From CALARM01 sp964431735 (lineage in GTDB: Bacteria; Vulcanimicrobiota; SpSt-956; JAKJGF01): DNA of 64,000 bases. A model generated the notes under the pieces. That model worked only from the letters and a program-made list of their open reading frames with translations. It was not told the DNA's origin and searched no databases. Below are positions 61,267 to 64,000 of the stretch, in pieces. Position numbers and translations under genes: made by a program. Position 1 is the first letter of the stretch; every line of letters starts with the position of its first letter. The stretch spans positions 73,500-137,499 of the forward strand of contig CAYSLJ010000001.1 of the NCBI GenBank assembly GCA_964431735.1, in the 5' to 3' direction.

Positions 61267-62655
61267 ATGAATATTCTTTTAATCGAAGCAGATGAATACA
61301 GAGAACTTGTTATACCGGGTATCGAAAAAAATACTCCCCTTGATATTGTACACCCTTTAGGTCTTATGACCCTTGCTGCAATTCTGAGAGAAAAAGACCG
61401 GAACAGAAATATAAAAATTCTGGATACAAGGTTATTGAAAAAGGATTATTCTGATTTGCCTGATCTTATAAAAAATTTTAATCCTTTTATAACGGGCATA
61501 CGTATCGTTTCAAGAGCCATGCCCTTTGTAAGAAATCTTATAAAAGAAATAAAATCCTTATGTCCTCAGACTCATATTATCGCAGGAGGCCCTCATGTAA
61601 CGGCATGTAAAGAAAAAATTCTTTCAGACGAATATATAGAAGCAGCTGTTTATGGAGAGGGAGATATAACGTTCCCTCTCCTGGTAGAAAGACTGGAACA
61701 TAACAGTGATTACAGTGATCTGAATGGTATTATATACAGAGATAAAGATAATACCCGTATAAATCCTCCGAGACCTTTTGTGGAAAATTTAGACGATATA
61801 CCTTTACCTGCATGGGAACTCATTGACAGAGAGACTTACTTCGATTTCATGTATAATCCTCATTCTCCGATTTATTTCAATGTAAGACGGGAGATTGCAT
61901 CTATATTTACCTCGAGAGGATGCCCTTTTTCCTGTAATTTCTGCCATAATATCTTCGGTAAAAAAGTGCGTTTTCAGAGCCCGGAAAAAACCTTTTCCGA
62001 AATAAAAACACTCTATGAAGAATTCGGCATGAAACAGTTTCATATATGGGATGATATATTTAATATAGATAAAGAAAGGGTTCATAAAATCTGTGATATG
62101 GTAATATCTGCCGGTCTTCCTGTCAGGTTTACTTTCCCTAACGGCCTCAGAGGTGATATTGTAGATGAAAAACTTATAGTTAAACTTAAAGAAGCAGGCA
62201 CTGCCGTGATTACCTATGCAGTTGAAACTGCGTCGGAAAGACTTCAACGCAATACAGGCAAGAATATAGATCTGAAAAAACTTAAAGAAGTCATTCGCTT
62301 TACTTCATCTCTCGGCATGATAATAAGGGTTTTCGTAATGTTCGGTTTTCCCGGAGAAACAGAAGAAGAAATGAAAGAAACTCTCAGATATATTATGGAC
62401 CCTGCCATAGATACTGCAGTGTTTCAGGTTCTGAACCCATTTGAAGGTACCGATATATACGAAGAGGTAAAGAAAGAAGGCATAGATCCCGTGTCTTTTC
62501 AGGATAAATATGATTATATTTCTCCCAATTTCAGTTCTTCTTCCATGGTGTCTTCCGAAAAATTAAAAGAAATTTATTATAACGGAGTAGCAGGATTTTT
62601 CAGTAAGGAAAGAGTAACTAGATCTTATGATAAATGGATAAATTTACTGAAGTGA
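61267..62655 (+). CDS. B12-binding-domain radical SAM protein (second)
   Basis: A 462-residue relative of the preceding protein. B12-like domain at about 1-145 (HPLGLMTLAAILREKDRNRN, HIIAGGPHVTACKEKILSD, AVYGEGDITFPLLVERLE). Radical SAM domain at about 205-420: FTSRGCPFSCNFCHNIFGKK (CxxxCxxC), WDDIFNIDKERVHKICDM, ITYAVETASERLQRNTGKN, VMFGFPGETEEEMKETLRYI. Cobalamin-dependent methyltransferases, HpnJ-like and BchE-like enzymes share this layout; I cannot tell which. The stop TGA lies in the left end of RE-A copy 4 (GAAGTGAGTATAA). Probably made with 59887-61227 as a two-enzyme pathway. Confidence 0.93.
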   Translation: MNILLIEADEYRELVIPGIEKNTPLDIVHPLGLMTLAAILREKDRNRNIKILDTRLLKKDYSDLPDLIKNFNPFITGIRIVSRAMPFVRNLIKEIKSLCPQTHIIAGGPHVTACKEKILSDEYIEAAVYGEGDITFPLLVERLEHNSDYSDLNGIIYRDKDNTRINPPRPFVENLDDIPLPAWELIDRETYFDFMYNPHSPIYFNVRREIASIFTSRGCPFSCNFCHNIFGKKVRFQSPEKTFSEIKTLYEEFGMKQFHIWDDIFNIDKERVHKICDMVISAGLPVRFTFPNGLRGDIVDEKLIVKLKEAGTAVITYAVETASERLQRNTGKNIDLKKLKEVIRFTSSLGMIIRVFVMFGFPGETEEEMKETLRYIMDPAIDTAVFQVLNPFEGTDIYEEVKKEGIDPVSFQDKYDYISPNFSSSSMVSSEKLKEIYYNGVAGFFSKERVTRSYDKWINLLK

Positions 62656-62737
62656 GTATAAATATCTCGTAATGCGTAATGCGTGATGCGTGACGGGAGG
62701 AAAACGTTTATCACATGCTTATGTTCAGGTTACTAAT
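62646..62737 (+). repeat. RE-A element, copy 4
   Basis: TGAAGTGAGTATAAATATCT, core GTAATGC-GTAATGC-GTGATGC-GTGACGG, GGAGGAAAACGTTTATCACA, TGCTTATGTTCAGGTTACTAA. It includes the stop codon of the upstream radical SAM gene. Confidence 0.85.
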
Positions 62738-62936
62738 TACACTGAAAGCTTGACATATAAAGGTTTCATGAGAAGGAATTGTGACATGGGTGAACAAAAA
62801 ATAAGAAATTAAAAATTTTGGCAGGGAATTTGCATATATATAAAATAAATATTCTTATTTCAAAAATGGCATTATAGCCATACATTGAAATTCCGAAAAG
62901 TCTGTTTCTGAAAAAAACCTGAAAGGGAGTGTTAAA
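62738..62936. other. Spacer with a sigma-54-type promoter and a small palindrome
   Basis: Besides the promoter at 62818-62834, it holds ATGGCATTATAGCCAT (62867-62882, palindromic) and AATAAATATTCTTATT. No enhancer-like site for a bacterial enhancer-binding protein could be recognised. Confidence 0.6.
62818..62834 (+). promoter_or_regulatory. Sigma-54-type promoter
   Basis: TTGGCAGGGAATTTGCA fits the sigma-54 pattern TTGGCACG-N4-TTGCA: GG at 62820-62821, ten bases, GC at 62832-62833, with one mismatch in the -24 box. It lies about 100 bases upstream of the small gene at 62937 and is on its strand. Sigma-54 depends on an activator, so the small gene would be under tight control. Confidence 0.68.
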
Positions 62937-63119
62937 ATGAATCTGGAAGAAAGAAATAAACTGGCCCTTGAGAAGTTTATGGAATATAGAAGAAAAAAAG
63001 AAGAAGAAAAAAAAGAAGATGATGTTGTATTATCAGGTGAAGGAGAAAAAACACTTCAAATTTCTTCATCGTCAAAGCATAATACCGTTGATCTTGAGAT
63101 GTTATATTATAGATTGTGA
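62937..63119 (+). CDS. Small hydrophilic 60-residue protein behind a sigma-54-type promoter
   Basis: Not recognised. The product starts MNLEERNKLALEKFMEYRRK, followed by a Lys/Glu run (KKEEEKKEDD), then VVLSGEGEKTLQISSSSKHN and the end TVDLEMLYYRL. No signal peptide or membrane segment. GAAAGGGAG lies at ribosome-site distance before the ATG, and the codon use fits the neighbours, so I believe it is real. Its stop lies 7 bases from the convergent methyltransferase. It could be a small regulator, a flagellar or surface accessory protein, or a modified-peptide precursor next to radical SAM enzymes; none is shown by sequence. Confidence 0.65.
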   Translation: MNLEERNKLALEKFMEYRRKKEEEKKEDDVVLSGEGEKTLQISSSSKHNTVDLEMLYYRL

Positions 63120-63126
63120 GAGAAGA

Positions 63127-63711
63127 TTATTTCTTAAATAAAAAGAGGATTTTTTTTTCAGTAATTTCTTCTGTCTGAAAAATTTCTTCCCTGTATGTGT
63201 CTGTAATTTTATTTATAGTTTCTGTAGTTTCAGGCAGATCTCCTCTGTAATCATGAAAAGCCACTGCCCCTTTTGATACTGTATTGTTCCATGCAAGTTT
63301 AAAATCATTCCATACATAAGAAGGCGAATGATTTCCGTCTATAAAAGTAAAGAAGAATTTTTTGTCGCCACTGAATGCCACTTCTCTGGAATCTTTACAA
63401 ATAACCGTAATATTATCAAAACCTTCAATGACTTTTAAAAATATATCTTTCTGCCTTTTTCCCTGAAGAATGAAATTATAAATGTCTTTCATGGAATATC
63501 CTTCTGTATTTACTGTTATATCAGAGTCAGGGTCGAATATATCAACAGTGAATACCTTCCTCTTATGTTTCATGGCCAGTTTTGCAAGCTTTACCGTGCC
63601 TCCTCCCAGGAAAGACCCTATTTCGAGGATGTCTCCTTCGAGCCTGTAAAGATTATGTCTTTCTATAAATTCTATGAGAATCTCGTAACCGACAAGATCG
63701 AAATTACACAT
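63127..63711 (-). CDS. Class I SAM-dependent methyltransferase-like protein
   Basis: A 194-residue protein with a Rossmann methyltransferase core: DILEIGSFLGGGTVKLAKLA (about 28-47; motif I, E-G-S-x-G-G-G), VFTVDIFDPDSDI (motif II acidic residue), VICKDSREVAFSG, and FFFTFIDGNHSPSYVWNDFK (motif with D and H) typical of the Methyltransf_24 / cephalosporin-hydroxylase-like family. It probably methylates a sugar or small molecule. ATG at 63711 with AAGGAT before it. It is convergent with the 60-residue gene. It could complete the radical SAM pathway or serve the glycan genes, but nothing here decides. Confidence 0.85.
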   Translation of the reverse strand: MCNFDLVGYEILIEFIERHNLYRLEGDILEIGSFLGGGTVKLAKLAMKHKRKVFTVDIFDPDSDITVNTEGYSMKDIYNFILQGKRQKDIFLKVIEGFDNITVICKDSREVAFSGDKKFFFTFIDGNHSPSYVWNDFKLAWNNTVSKGAVAFHDYRGDLPETTETINKITDTYREEIFQTEEITEKKILFLFKK

Positions 63712-63732
63712 TTTCTATCCTTACAAGTGAAA

Positions 63733-63748
63733 TGTTTCACGTGAAACG
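63733..63748. promoter_or_regulatory. parS-like site
   Basis: TGTTTCACGTGAAACG matches 15 of 16 bases of the ParB-binding parS consensus TGTTTCACGTGAAACA; the core is an 14-base palindrome. It lies 22 bases upstream of the methyltransferase start. parS sites cluster near the chromosome origin in most bacteria. No parA or parB gene is in the window. Confidence 0.85.
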
Positions 63749-64000
63749 TTTTGTGTTTCTTTTATTATATAAAAAGGCAGATATTAAATCAAGGAAATTG
63801 TATTATTTATTGATAGTTATGAAACTAAGTACCGCTCCAAATAAGTTAGTACCCATATTAAAACCTGTCCCTGGCCGGACTCTTCCGGAAAAGATATGAT
63901 CCTGTTGTGTGACAAACTGGTTTTTTAGACGTTTAATATTTTGTATCTATATAATTTACACCTCTCTTTTAATACGGCATATCTTTTCCTCCAGAGCCCG
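63749..64000. other. Window end without a supported gene; possible IS end
   Basis: About 63826-63852 reads AAGTACCGCTCCAAATAAGT then TAGTACC, with the direct repeat AAGTACC/TTAGTACC, resembling the repeated ends of some IS21-type elements. The remainder is mixed, with CCGGACTCTTCCGG (an inverted repeat) at about 63874-63890. No complete open frame is seen. An element may continue beyond the window. Confidence 0.35.

Overview
The window is a low-GC stretch from a flagellated, Gram-negative-type (diderm) bacterium. A P-ring protein (FlgI) with a signal peptide and a heptose-phosphate pathway imply an outer membrane. The phylum cannot be fixed from the sequence; the mix of flagellar genes, PocR/MEDS/PAS histidine kinases, HD-GYP and HDOD proteins suits an environmental lineage such as Desulfobacterota, Nitrospirota or a candidate phylum (inference). 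A near-perfect parS site at the right end suggests a position not far from the chromosomal origin.

Layout. (1) 1-12015, minus strand: flagellar genes flgK (cut by the window edge), a flgN-like gene, flgM, fliM, flgI, an unknown gene, csrA, fliW, a NarL-type regulator, a coiled-coil gene, fliS, fliD and flaG. Two sigma-28-type promoters are visible, before flgM and before flaG. (2) 12085-17539: a TPR glycosyltransferase, then a heptose block (an uncharacterised deoxyhypusine-synthase-like protein, gmhB, an hldE-type kinase, gmhA) that could feed surface or flagellin glycans. (3) 17673-27048: RNase D, then four unrecognised genes including an AAA+ ATPase and a long coiled-coil protein, interrupted by two convergent glycosyltransferases. 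(4) 27394-29681: enolase with a terminator, and a secreted stalk-domain protein. (5) 30486-58808: about 28 kb of signalling genes, with nine intact histidine kinases, one frameshifted hybrid kinase, a receiver remnant, receiver-only proteins, an HD-GYP phosphodiesterase and an HDOD protein. (6) 59090-63711: a TPR protein, two B12-binding radical SAM enzymes, a 60-residue protein behind a sigma-54-type promoter, and a methyltransferase. (7) 63712-64000: parS and an unexplained end.

The most unusual feature is the intergenic DNA. Almost every gene junction carries 7-bp-period repeats of two dialects (GTGACGC/GTAACGC, and GTGAAAA/GTGAGTA or TCACTTT/TCACTAC). Because 7 is not a multiple of 3 and each unit starts GTGA or GTAA, three units in that orientation stop translation in all three frames. 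More than ten genes here end inside such a repeat, so their last few residues and stop codons are repeat-encoded. Some arrays sit in the middle of longer dispersed elements bounded by inverted repeats, called RE-A and RE-B below.

Other points for a second look: a G9 tract whose one-base expansion would fuse a dual-receiver protein to the next kinase; the frameshift in that same kinase; the AAA+ four-gene set; and the sigma-54-type promoter in front of the 60-residue protein.
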